This document shows, one piece after another, positions 47,228 to 56,782 of a stretch of DNA of 64,000 nt. Positions within the stretch are counted from its first letter, which is position 1. Every line of letters begins with the position of its first letter. The translations under genes were made by a program, and so were the position numbers. The stretch is from Plantago ovata. Its lineage: Eukaryota > Streptophyta > Magnoliopsida > Lamiales > Plantaginaceae. The notes beneath the pieces are model-generated. The model worked only from the letters and a program-made list of their open reading frames with translations. It was not told where the DNA came from and made no database searches. The DNA lies in contig CM051458.1 of NCBI GenBank assembly GCA_028274465.1, positions 88,432,085 through 88,496,084 of the forward strand, read 5' to 3'.

Positions 47228-47352
47228 AATTGTACAATGTATTATTTCCTAAAATATTTATCATAAACAATTCCTACTGTAGTGGGTATCGAACGCAGGC
47301 CTATGGGTTAAAATCCAACTGCAACAACCGCTGGACTATCGCATCTGTTGGT
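47228..47352 (-). mobile_element. Second tRNA-derived SINE family, single copy
   Basis: On the minus strand ATAGTCCAGCGGTTGTTG (A-box-like) and GCGTTCGATACCC (B-box-like) are spaced as in a tRNA, with a trailing body ending in a short A run (complement of tctaaaaaaattg). No convincing target duplication was seen. Confidence 0.5.
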
Positions 47353-47399
47353 GAATGGTTTTGAACAATCTAATTATCATACACGGACGTTTTTGGCTA

Positions 47400-48232
47400 G
47401 TTTTGAATGAAAAGTTTCTCTGAAGAGTATAACATCTATTCATTTGCACCTATTTTGAAGCATTTGCACCTGTTTTGAAGATACTTGTGACTATTCAAAT
47501 ACACCTGTTCATAAGTATAAAGAGAGCAGTAGATTTATTTCCCCCGCATGATAATTCCTCATCCAAGTCATTTATACTTTTCTTCTCATTTGATTTTCCA
47601 TCATAAATGTACATCATAAATACGCTCACCAACATTTTATGATCACTAAATCTCGAAGAGTGAAGTACGTGCAATATTTATTAACTCTACTCGCCACATA
47701 TATTTGTCATATGTGTTGCTACACATCCTCCTACTCCATTTGCCTACATACTTCCACTAGTCATATTAAAAGTAGTTCTATGGTGTGATTTTTTTTAGAC
47801 ATTAGATGGAAAAAAAAATGAAGAGGTGGTACAATAATTTTTTTACACTACTTACTACATATATTTATTTAACAAATATATTATTCCACATTTGCTCCAT
47901 TTTCCTACACTCACTCCCCAAGGCATAACTATGATTACCAATCAAGTTTGATTACCTGACCAACTATCTCATCATTTTAGAGCTGAGATAGGAACAAAAA
48001 CCTAGCTTTAGTTTATTCCAGTAGACAATATCTCCATAAACTCCAATTAGTATAGCAACTGGCCAACTACAGTACATGAGTACTTTTTCGTATTTGAATA
48101 GTGAAGTTAATTAAGTGAGTTAATCAAGTTTTTTTAATTAAGGTGGTGAAGAGGTTTAATGCAACAGTCCCATTTGAGACCGTCACCTCACCTCTGAAAG
48201 GATGGAACACTTGAAACTTGAAAAATCTCAAC
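47400..48232. other. Intergenic spacer and promoter region of the proline-rich gene
   Basis: No coding sequence is recognised. A 20-bp near repeat (catttgcacctgttttgaag) occurs at about 47442 and 47461. The final 100 bp form the proximal promoter. Confidence 0.4.
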
Positions 48233-48240
48233 TATAAATA
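48233..48240 (+). promoter_or_regulatory. TATA box of the proline-rich protein gene
   Basis: TATAAATA lies 69 bp upstream of the ATG, with a short C-rich leader between. Confidence 0.6.
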
Positions 48241-48308
48241 TACATCTCCCCTACAATTACTTTCCATATTCATCGCCAATTCTTGTGTTTCCTTTAAATT
48301 CATCCAAA

Positions 48309-49052
48309 ATGATCAGAGTGTCAGTCGTGCTTCTGTTCCTCCTATGCACTCAATATGATGCTTATGCCCGAAGCATTCGCATTACGCCTTCCATGCCGCC
48401 AGTTCCTCCTCCATTGCCGCCAGTCCCTCCTCCCTTGCCGCCAGTCCCTCCTCCATTGCCACCAGTCCCTCCTCCCATGCTGCGAGTCCCTCCTCCCATG
48501 CCGCCAGTCCCTCCTCCATTGCCACCAGTCCCTCCTCCCATGCTGCGAGTACCTCCTCCCATGCCGCCAGTCCCTCCTCCATTGCCGCCAGTCCATCCTC
48601 CCTTGCCGCCAGTCCCTCCTCCCTTGCCGCCAGTCCCTCCTCCATTGCCGCCAGTCCCTCCTCCCATGCCGCCAGTCCCTCCTCCCTTGCCGCCAGTCCC
48701 ACCTCCCATGCCGCCAGTCCCTCCTCCCATGCCGCCAGTTCCTCCTCCCTTGCCACCAGTCCCTCCTCCCATGCCGCCAGTCCCTCCTCCCTTGCCGCCA
48801 GTCCCACCTCCCTTTCCGCCAATCCTTCCTCCATTGCCGCCAGTCCCTCCTCCCTTGCCGCCAGTCCCTCCTCCCGCATCAACTCCAGCAGCACCAGTGC
48901 AATCTCCAGAATCTTCTCCATCGCAGAACACGTCGTGTTCGCTGGGCAATTCTAGGCCCATAGGTGATGCTGCCTCTAGTTCGGGTGCTGTCTTCAAGGC
49001 TTCTATGGTCTTCACTACACTTGCTTTTAGTGTGTGTCTTGTAGCCTTGTAG
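48309..49052 (+). CDS. Secreted proline-rich protein with 23 heptad repeats
   Basis: The start at 48309 gives a 247-residue protein whose first 20 residues are a clean signal peptide (MIRVSVVLLFLLCTQYDAYA). Residues 29-189 are 23 consecutive heptads of the form (L/M)PPVPPP, with variants MLRVPPP twice, LPPVHPP and FPPILPP. After the array come an Ala/Ser/Pro segment, an isolated Cys, and a hydrophobic C-terminus (MVFTTLAFSVCLVAL) preceded by small residues (GDAASSSGAVF), suggesting a GPI-anchor signal. Proline in such settings is usually hydroxylated and glycosylated, so a cell-wall or plasma-membrane surface role is likely. The VPPP pattern differs from classical extensin SPPPP and from PELPK proteins. 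No intron. Array length may vary between individuals. Confidence 0.85.
   Translation: MIRVSVVLLFLLCTQYDAYARSIRITPSMPPVPPPLPPVPPPLPPVPPPLPPVPPPMLRVPPPMPPVPPPLPPVPPPMLRVPPPMPPVPPPLPPVHPPLPPVPPPLPPVPPPLPPVPPPMPPVPPPLPPVPPPMPPVPPPMPPVPPPLPPVPPPMPPVPPPLPPVPPPFPPILPPLPPVPPPLPPVPPPASTPAAPVQSPESSPSQNTSCSLGNSRPIGDAASSSGAVFKASMVFTTLAFSVCLVAL
48393..48875 (+). repeat. 21-bp coding minisatellite (23 units)
   Basis: Each unit encodes one heptad. Units differ mainly in CCATTG, CCCTTG or CCCATG at the variable residue. Because the unit is a multiple of three and lacks stop words in several phases, long open frames appear on both strands; these are by-products. Confidence 0.9.
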
Positions 49053-49467
49053 ATGGAAGATGGAGTATGACATTGTTATTTATTCTTTTGGAGATATGAC
49101 ATTGTATGTAATCAGTATTATCGATTTATATAGTAGAAAAAGTTGTGTTTTGTTACCGTTTCCTGTTTTGTTACCTTACTAACTAGTAGAAAGAGTTGTG
49201 TACTTGTGTTACCTTGAAATTTGTTGAACTAAGCCTTCTCCAAAGTAATTAAAGATGACAGTAACTTGCAAAATTTATCTGCGTAAAAATCATCGTTATG
49301 TCCCATAAGCATTGCTTCATTGTGCTTAAAATATGCAAATAACGGTCCTCCACACTCCGATATAAGAATTATGATGAATTAGAATGAATTAGGGCGAATT
49401 GGACGGTGATATGATGATGAAGTGGAATAAAACAAAAAGAAAAAGAAAAAACAGAAAAAACAAAGTT
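49053..49467. other. 3' region of the proline-rich gene and spacer
   Basis: A T-rich stretch with TTGT and TGTA motifs follows the stop (to about 49210), fitting a 3' UTR. Nothing else is recognisable. Confidence 0.4.
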
Positions 49468-49682
49468 AGCTCCAGATCGGAGCTTCAAAAGCTCCTATTT
49501 GGAGCTCTTAGCTCCGCCTTGGCGCAGCTGTGATAGTTCCGCCACTGACGGAGCCGTGGGAGCTCTATATCGGAGCCTTATAAGCTAAAGCTCCGACCTG
49601 GAGCTTCTCCCGATCAGTGATTGGAGGCGGAGCTGTAAATTACAGCTCCGCGATTTCAAAAGCTCCCATGGCGGAGCTTTAA
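49468..49682. repeat. AGCTCC/GGAGCT palindrome cluster, locus 2
   Basis: The cluster opens with the same 19-mer as locus 1, AGCTCCAGATCGGAGCTTC (49468-49486). It then has many AGCTCC and GGAGCT words in both directions, including a 25-bp inverted repeat centred at 49639 (arms GCGGAGCTGTAA, 49627-49651). It shares motif logic with 32286-32465 but not overall sequence. Confidence 0.8.
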
Positions 49683-49793
49683 GCCTTTAAGTGGTAAAAG
49701 ATGCATGTAGTTTAGATCACTTAATCTATAACGCTATATTTATAGATGTAAAATTGTTTGGTAAATGAACTACGTAATATATAAACACTTGTA

Positions 49794-50170
49794 TACAGGG
49801 GCGGAACTAGGGGGCCGGCCGGGGCAATAGAAAGGTGATGCCGTTTCTCGCTTTTCACAAAATCCAAAGAGTGGTTTAAACAACAACTATCCAGAAACCA
49901 GAAATTTTTTATTCACAAGATCATGCAATGTTAAGCAAGGAATCAAGTTGGCTAGAGTTGGTATATCAACTCTTCAACTCATTACTCTTGGCATCTTGCT
50001 CGTGAGATTGACATAGTAGACGGGGGTGGGCAGGTTGTGCTATCGTGTTCGGTATGCATGTTTAATATTCTAAGCAGGTTTGGGCGTTAATTCTTTAATG
50101 TGCATATCTTATGCATTTTGATGTAATTGATTTTTGTGAGTAATAGTATTTTGATGATTGAAAAAAAATG
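49794..50170 (+). mobile_element. Transposon fragments: GGGGCGGA-type terminus and a LINE-like tail
   Basis: CAGGGGCGGAACTAGGGGG (from about 49797) resembles the terminal motif of hAT-like plant elements. Separately, 50040-50168 ends with ttatgcattttgatgtaatt...gattg and an A run, like a LINE 3' end. Neither has an identified partner end or TSD. Confidence 0.35.
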
Positions 50171-50714
50171 TCTACTACTGCTACTGTCGGTGGTGGAGCC
50201 AATTAATTGCCGCGAATGAGACGGAAATCAGTGATGGTGTTGTTATAATTCATCTTTGATTATAATAAACTGATATGCCGAACATCTTTGATTTGATGAT
50301 AATACGTACAATGATAATAAACATAATTAAACTAAACATTTGGAGAATAGAAAAGAACCATATGATAGATGGATCATGGATGATGACATAAAAGCTGGGT
50401 ATTAGACTATTAGGAACTTCCTTCCTGGACCCATCTATCTCCCCCTTTTTATACCTTACTTCAATAAAATACTTACGAGCCTTTATTGGAGAGCATTTCC
50501 TTTTTCTTTTTCTGGCACAAGCTTGGACAGGGCTGTTTGCAATATAACTTCCCATTATTCTTGAGAATTTGAAATGTTCCATACAAATTAATTCAAAGAA
50601 ATTTTTCTATGAAAACAATTTGAAGTGATATAGTTTCAAACAAAATTTTCAATTTCTATTTATGGATGACGTATTGAAAATTTCTCATCCGTGCATGTAT
50701 GAGTTGAAGATTAA

Positions 50715-51235
50715 GTGTGCGTGAAAGAACATATGTTGATCTGTGGACGAGTCTATTGCACCGAAGAGCAGCCCAAGAGTAACCGCGTTAGCCCATTAGT
50801 GGTTGGAGCATTTCAAATGTTATTGGAGTCGAACCAGAAGAAAACCCACAAATGGGTGGATGGTTGGTTGGGACAAGGCGCAACGAGGACGTCACACAAT
50901 TTACGAGGGTGTGAATGTGACACACCATATTTTCATAGAGTTTAAAGTGGTTGTAAACGCTATTCATAATTTCATATCAACTAGGTGCACATTTTTTCCC
51001 GAGAATTCATGTATAAGAATTCCAGGGTTAAACGTGCTTGTTCTAGAGCAATCCTAAGACATGTTACCTATTGTGAAGATCATGGTGCATGCACAAGTGA
51101 GTACAAAGTGCGCAAGAAAGCACATGTGTTGGTATATGGAGCTAGCTTGTTTCCCGAGAGCAATACAAGAGTAACCGTGTGGTCGTCGTCGGGCATTCAG
51201 TCCACTAGTTCGGGCGTGGTCTTTGGTTAATGGTA
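50715..51235 (+). repeat. Two diverged copies of an open, unrecognised segment
   Basis: The stretch at about 50715-50790 (gtgcgtgaaag ... gagtaaccgcg) resembles about 51106-51180 (gtgcgcaagaaag ... gagtaaccgtg). Both are open in corresponding frames. The peptides share a pattern (K-x-H-x-L-x-x-G ... R-V) that matches no family known to me. It could be a decayed gene or transposon coding piece. Confidence 0.3.
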
Positions 51236-51355
51236 GGACCCATGATAAATGTATGAGATAGATGTTTATTAAAAGAATCTAAAAAGCAAATGAAATTAAA
51301 ATTCGTTAAAAAATTGAAAAATACATATGAGGTATTAATTTTCTACTTTAATGTA

Positions 51356-51612
51356 CTCCCTCCGTTCCAAAATAGTTGCACCGTTTTGACTTTTTGCAGT
51401 CAACAAAAATGAAGTTTGACTACAAATTACTCTTAAACTATAATAGTAAAATATTCATCAACATTATATTCCGAAACTTTCCATCCTAAACTTTCAATAT
51501 GTAATTTTATAAAATATTTTGTTATTATAGTTTAAGAGTAATTTGTAGTCAAACTTGAATTCTGTTGACCGCAAAAAGTCAAAACGGTGCAACTATTTTG
51601 GGACGGAGGGAG
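51356..51612. mobile_element. Stowaway-type MITE, 257 bp, near-perfect hairpin
   Basis: The ends CTCCCTCCGTTCCAAAATAG and, in reverse, CTCCCTCCGTCCCAAAATAG continue as inverted repeats of about 90 bp with few mismatches. TA flanks both ends (51354-51355 and 51613-51614). The low arm divergence points to a young copy. Confidence 0.92.
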
Positions 51613-51614
51613 TA

Positions 51615-52492
51615 TAGTGGTGCCACAATTTGCAACTTTTATATAAAGAAAAACATGCATAATCAAACAATTTGCCAAATATTTTTTTTTAAAGACAGAC
51701 AAAGAAAAAACAACTTAAATCATTTATATAAACAACTCAGTATCGATTCCGGTGTTGTCATAATTTACAACTTTTATACCATTATAATGTATGCTAGACA
51801 TTTTCAAATAAAATAATTTCTCAGTAAAAAATAATTTACTATTATGTATACTTTTATACCATTATAATGTGAGCCGTCATAATTTGCAACTCTTTTATAC
51901 TACGATCATAAATGATTCTATACGGAGTAGTAGTAATTTGCAAAAAAACAAAAATCATGTCATGGTCAAAAGGTAAACAATCTAAATAGTTGAATAGTAT
52001 TTCTAAATCATTTTTTTTTAAATTCTCTTAATCATATTTCTACTTTATGATTATGTATTTTATTATTTGAGTATGGTGTCGGCATAATTTGCAACTTTTA
52101 TACCAATCATAAATTATGCTTTACTAAAAAATAAATAAAAATAAATAAATTATGCTAGTAATTCCCAAACAAAATCAACCTGTCCCAGTCAAAGCCAAGT
52201 TTAATCACCATCATGTCCAACTGTCCATAATTGATTCCACCTCACAAATTATGCAATCCAACCAGTCCGTCCACAATTAATCACCAGCAGTCTAGCAGCA
52301 ATTAATAATTTAATACTATAATTAATCACAGTGGCATTACCTGTAATTTCCAGAAACTTCCATGTCATTTCTATAAACCACACTCTCACAAGTCACACCC
52401 TTTCCCTTCATCTACTCATCTCCCTCTCTACTTTCCCTCACTCTTTCCCCATTCTCCACTCAAACCTTATCCCTCACCTCCACACCTTCACA
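51615..52492. other. Intergenic spacer and FLA promoter region
   Basis: AT-rich, with a recurring phrase (cataatttgcaacttttata) near 51760, 51870 and 52085. No gene. The last 110 bp before the FLA start are C-rich and probably leader. In-frame open sequence extends upstream of the ATG to 52331 but has no upstream ATG in that frame. Confidence 0.45.
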
Positions 52493-53722
52493 ATGCACCT
52501 CCACCAGGCCGCCGCCGCCTTCGCGGTGGTCCTCCTCCTCCTCACCACCACCACCACCGCACACAACATCACTAAAATCCTCGAAAAGTCCCCCGAGTTC
52601 TCCACCTTCAACCACTACCTCACCGTCACTCAGCTCGCTCCCGAAATCAACCGCCGCGAGACCATCACCATCTGCGCCGTCGACAACGGCGCCATGGACG
52701 ATCTCCTCTCCAAACACCTCACTCTCGGCGGAATCAAAAACGTCCTCTCACTCCACGTCCTCCTCGACTACTTCGACGCCAAAAAGCTCCACCAGATCAC
52801 CGACGGCACGGCTCTCGCCGCCACAATGTACCAGGCCACCGGAACCGCCCAAGGCTCCGCCGGATTCGTCCGCATCACAGATCTACGCGGCGGCAAGGTC
52901 GGATTCGCTCCACAGGACAGCGAAACCAACAGCTCCGCCAGCTTCGTCAAGTCAGTCGTCGCCATTCCGTACAACATTTCAGTAATCCAGATCTCAAGCC
53001 TGCTACCGTCAGCTGAAGCCGAAGCACCAGCTCCAGGGCCAAGCGAGACGAATCTGACCGCTCTTATGTCCGCTCACGGCTGCAAAATCTTCGCGGAGAC
53101 TCTGTTAGGTAATCCAGCTCAAGCGACGTTCGACAGCAATGTTGAGAGTGGACTGACAGTGTTCTGCCCGGGAGATGACGCTATGAAGGCGTTTTTGCCT
53201 AAGTTCAAAAACCTAACTGCTGATGGGAAACGGTCTCTGTTAGAGTACCATGGAATACCGGTATACGAGTCAATGGCTGGTTTGAAATCGAGTAACGGTC
53301 AGACCAATACCCTGGCGACAGATGGCGGATCTAAGTATTCTGTTACTGTGCAAAACGACGGGACAGCTGTGACGTTGAGGACGAAGGTTATCACAGCGAG
53401 GATAACGAATACGCTGGTGGATGAGCAGCCACTGGCGATTTATGAGGTGAGTAAGGTTTTGATGCCATTGGAGCTGTTCAAGGATATTTCGCCAGCTCCG
53501 GCGCCTGCTCCTGAGGCGGAAGCTCCTTCGCCGAAGAGCTCGAAGTCGAGGAGGCACAGGTCGCCACCGGCGGCGGATGATGCTCCCTCAGACTCGCCGG
53601 CGGATGCTCCTGATGGGGATGTGGCGGATCAGACGGCGGATGGGAATGGTGCCGTTAGATTTGACGGTGGGAGATTCGTTGCTGTGGTTTTGGCACTCTG
53701 TTTCGCGTTTTTACAAATGTGA
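52493..53722 (+). CDS. Fasciclin-like arabinogalactan protein, FLA1/FLA2-like
   Basis: A 409-residue intronless gene. Residues 1-23 form a signal peptide (MHLHQAAAAFAVVLLLLTTT...). Fasciclin domain 1 spans about 24-170, beginning HNITKILEKSPEFSTFNHYL and including INRRETITICAVDNGAM and LSLHVLLDYFDAKKLHQIT. A short AEAEAPAPGPSE segment (174-185) is followed by fasciclin domain 2 (about 187-325), and then Ala/Pro repeats SPAPAPAPEAEAP typical of arabinogalactan glycosylation (333-345). A basic Lys/Arg patch (347-357) and a hydrophobic C-terminus (395-408) preceded by small residues suggest a GPI anchor. N-glycosylation sequons include N25, N161, N187 and N240. Such proteins sit at the plasma membrane and wall and affect cell adhesion and shoot regeneration or wall structure. 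The first half is notably C-rich at third codon positions. Confidence 0.95.
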   Translation: MHLHQAAAAFAVVLLLLTTTTTAHNITKILEKSPEFSTFNHYLTVTQLAPEINRRETITICAVDNGAMDDLLSKHLTLGGIKNVLSLHVLLDYFDAKKLHQITDGTALAATMYQATGTAQGSAGFVRITDLRGGKVGFAPQDSETNSSASFVKSVVAIPYNISVIQISSLLPSAEAEAPAPGPSETNLTALMSAHGCKIFAETLLGNPAQATFDSNVESGLTVFCPGDDAMKAFLPKFKNLTADGKRSLLEYHGIPVYESMAGLKSSNGQTNTLATDGGSKYSVTVQNDGTAVTLRTKVITARITNTLVDEQPLAIYEVSKVLMPLELFKDISPAPAPAPEAEAPSPKSSKSRRHRSPPAADDAPSDSPADAPDGDVADQTADGNGAVRFDGGRFVAVVLALCFAFLQM

Positions 53723-54230
53723 GGGGATTTAGTTTGACGGCAATGATTATGTTCTTTTTTGTTTGTTTATTATTATTCTTTTTCCTTTTTTGGTTTAGGA
53801 TTTTCATTTTCAAGTGTCCTTTTTATGTTTATTGTTGTAATACGTTTGTCCTTTTCCTTTTCTTTTGTTTTTTTTGGGGGGGGTGTTTACATGGGATTTT
53901 CATTTGTGATGATATGATCTCATTGAAGAGATGTATAAACATTGAAAACGTAGTTACTTTACATCTTGTCCATTGCTTTGAATCAAACAAAGTCGCAAAT
54001 CAATTGGTTTTGTTACCGAGTATAAATTCAATATGCGGTTTGGCATGGCTTTAGTTGTATTAATTTCTAGGCCTATTTTCTCATACAACAGTAATAGTGC
54101 TAAGCTAATTCTAAGTCTATCTCAAAAATATAGATCGATTAATCGTTCCTTTTAACAGTACTACATATATTAGACCTCATTAAAAAAGTTATTAATATTA
54201 ACCTAGTGTTTGGAAGGTGTTTGTGGATTT
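53723..54230. other. FLA 3' region and spacer
   Basis: T-rich sequence with a G run (ggggggg, about 53876) and TGTA motifs follows the stop, compatible with a 3' UTR. No other gene. Confidence 0.4.
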
Positions 54231-54239
54231 TAAACACCA

Positions 54240-55240
54240 GCAGCAGCATGTTTGGATTTGAGTTTGAGAGGCTTCTCGTACTGTTGGGCAGCCCAACTAT
54301 GTTTTGATTTCAATTAAAGAGGCCTAAGGAACTGTAGATACTATTCACAAGCCATTTATCCATTTGGCCAAAAATAATTCTCTCTCTAGGGACAGAGATT
54401 AATACTCTCTGTCCACCTTATCTCATCCCCTCTCACCGCCGTTTGCACTGTCGGTCGAGATTTATCCTTCCTCCGTCACCGCACGACCAAACGGAGGCCA
54501 TAGTCGTGATCCTCACGTTCCGATCTACACTCCCATCGGTTTGGTTTTCCGATTCGGTGTCGGAAAATTTTCCGGTGATTCGCCGGCGAGCTCGAAATTC
54601 GCCGATCAACTACGAATTTATTATTATACCTATATGACATTAATGGTTTATTATTAACTCGGGAAATAAATATAGCGGATGACGTAATAAAAATAAAATA
54701 ATTAAAAAATTAAAAAAAAATGAAAAACAAATTAAATTATCCGGCCTTTCAGACACTACATTTAAACATTTTCATTCGTTGGAAAATATACAATTTCTCG
54801 TATTATTTAATATGATAAATTACAATGATTCATCAAATTAAACAAAATTAAAAAAAAAACAAAAAAAAAAAACGTAAATTCCAAAATTAGGAGACAAAAT
54901 TTTATATTCAGGTTTTTTACTACACTCCAACCTCCTTCACATTATTTCATCTAATATTAAAAATTAAATTCCCAACCAAATCAACTCAATTCCCAATACA
55001 TTTTCTCACAATCCCAATACAACTACCTTTAACTAACTATAACTAACCAATCATTCAATCAACCAATCATCACCTATAATCATCACTCCTATTAATAATC
55101 CCCCTATATCCTACTAATTTTTACTAACTCAAACCCAAATCTAATTTCAGAAAACCTTCTCAACAGTGATTACTATTCACCTCTCAAACTACTATTCAAA
55201 AGGCTCTCCCAAACTCAAAGCCAAACATGCTCCTCGTAAT
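54240..55240. mobile_element. Possible 1-kb inverted-repeat element with a GC-rich interior
   Basis: GCATGTTTGGATTTGAGTTT near 54247 has its inverse near 55205-55232 (GAGCATGTTTGGCTTTGAGT read in reverse), followed on both sides by further loosely inverted sequence. This terminal wording is seen in plant Harbinger and hAT-type MITEs. No TSD could be matched. The interior at 54420-54610 is GC-rich with gene-like CGG/CCG content, perhaps a captured exon or leader. Confidence 0.4.
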
Positions 55241-56008
55241 TATTATTCACTCACTATGTATGTATCAATTTTTCGCGGTAGAATTATACTCCTTCCGCTT
55301 GCCACCAAGCTAGATTACTCGAGAGCTGACGCAATTTTAACAGCTGACTCCAAATATAATTTTTTATTTCACTGTCCAAACTCAGGTGCTCGATTTCATT
55401 CCAATTTTATATGGGACTGGTACGGGTTGCTAGCTTGGTCCTGGTTAGTACCATGCCCTGATTAAGCTCCGGATGATATACACATACACACTTAAAACTG
55501 GCTGTTCGTTTATTTAAGTAAAATACAACACTTAAAACTGGTTGTCTGATTGTAAGAGTGAATTTATGCTACGAATTGAGGGATGTGTGCACTGGTGTCT
55601 GTGTAAGTAACATAAAAGAGGTATGAACGTTCGAGTGAGTTGTGTGTTCCATTGGCGTATGCTATGTTTTAAAACATAGGTATGTTTAAATGTTTTAAAG
55701 TTTCACGTGGGCGACATAGACATATTGCTGCACATGGGAGTGCTCTCATATTCAGTGTCCACTTTTCTTAAATTAAATGGACAATCTTCTCCGCGACAAT
55801 CACGCAAGGAAGACTTTCCAGAGTACGAACTACGAAGTATCACATTTCTCACTTGCGCTACTTTATGCTATTATTAGTATAATCTTTTCAATAATGTGTA
55901 AGAATGAACATTGGTTAACTATAACGATTTCTTTTTTACTAGTGTGTACTTGTAAATGTTCAAGAAAATGATTTGTGACTTTAGAGTAATACAAGTAACT
56001 TTTTAATG
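55241..56008. other. Intergenic spacer, no gene recognised
   Basis: Contains only short frames without domain patterns and a near repeat (acttaaaactggctgt and acttaaaactggttgt) at about 55491 and 55529. Confidence 0.4.
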
Positions 56009-56017
56009 TTTATTTTA

Positions 56018-56773
56018 GAAAAAAATGGATCAAACCCCCTCAACTATTACTCTGTTGAGAATATGCCCCCCAAACTAATAAATTTGATGATTAACCCCCT
56101 CAACTATCATGTTTTTGAGATAATGCCCCCCATGTTAAAATTTAATAATAAACTCTTAATAAATCAACCAAATATGTTAATTTTTTAGATGTTGTCATAC
56201 AAAATTTATTTTTGTCGATTATCATGATGTTTAAGTGTTGTTCACACTTTATTTTATAGTTTTGAAATAATTTATAATTAGTTCATCATCCATTACTTTT
56301 ATTACTATTTTTTATTAAATGTTTTGAAAACATTTTGACACGAATTGGTTTTATTTTATAATGTAAACAAATATATAAAAAATGTTGTGAAAGTATACTT
56401 AAAGTACTTTGATGATAAATATAATATTATTTATATATTTTTTTCAATGTAATTTAAAGTAATTTGTGGCAAAAATAACTTGAAAAGACCAATATAAAGT
56501 AATTACGGAGTATGTATATTTTGTAATTTTTTATGTGTCATGTGAAATATAACTTAGTAACCATGAAATATGAATAAATATTTTTATGTGTTGAATATAT
56601 AAAATTTAAACACCTACAAATGTTATTTTATCTATTTATTTAACTAAAAAATTCACTTTAGGGGGCATTGTCTCAAACATATAATAGTTGAGGGGGTTAA
56701 TCACCAAACTTATTAGTTTGGGGGGCAAAATCTCAAATGAGTAATAGTTTGGGGGGTTTGATCAATTTTTTCC
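56018..56773. mobile_element. Mutator-type MITE with about 120-bp TIRs and 9-bp TSD
   Basis: The left end GAAAAAAATGGATCAAACCC and the right end in reverse GGAAAAAATTGATCAAACCC begin inverted repeats of about 120 bp that share ATGCCCCCCAAACTAATAA-like and GATTAACCCCCTCAACTAT blocks. The 9-bp repeat TTTATTTTA flanks it at 56009-56017 and 56774-56782. The AT-rich interior of about 500 bp has no coding potential. Confidence 0.88.
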
Positions 56774-56782
56774 TTTATTTTA

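Noticed and set aside
48285-48308. Upstream extension of the proline-rich protein
   Set aside because: The upstream codon is GTG, not ATG; starting at 48309 places the hydrophobic signal core correctly and leaves a sensible leader after the TATA box.
48393-48875. CRISPR-like regular repeats
   Set aside because: The 21-bp units are contiguous, in frame and encode heptads; there are no spacers, and the genome is plant.
52331-52492. Upstream in-frame extension of the FLA protein
   Set aside because: It would begin at a GTG, and the ATG at 52493 gives a canonical signal peptide and the family-normal length.
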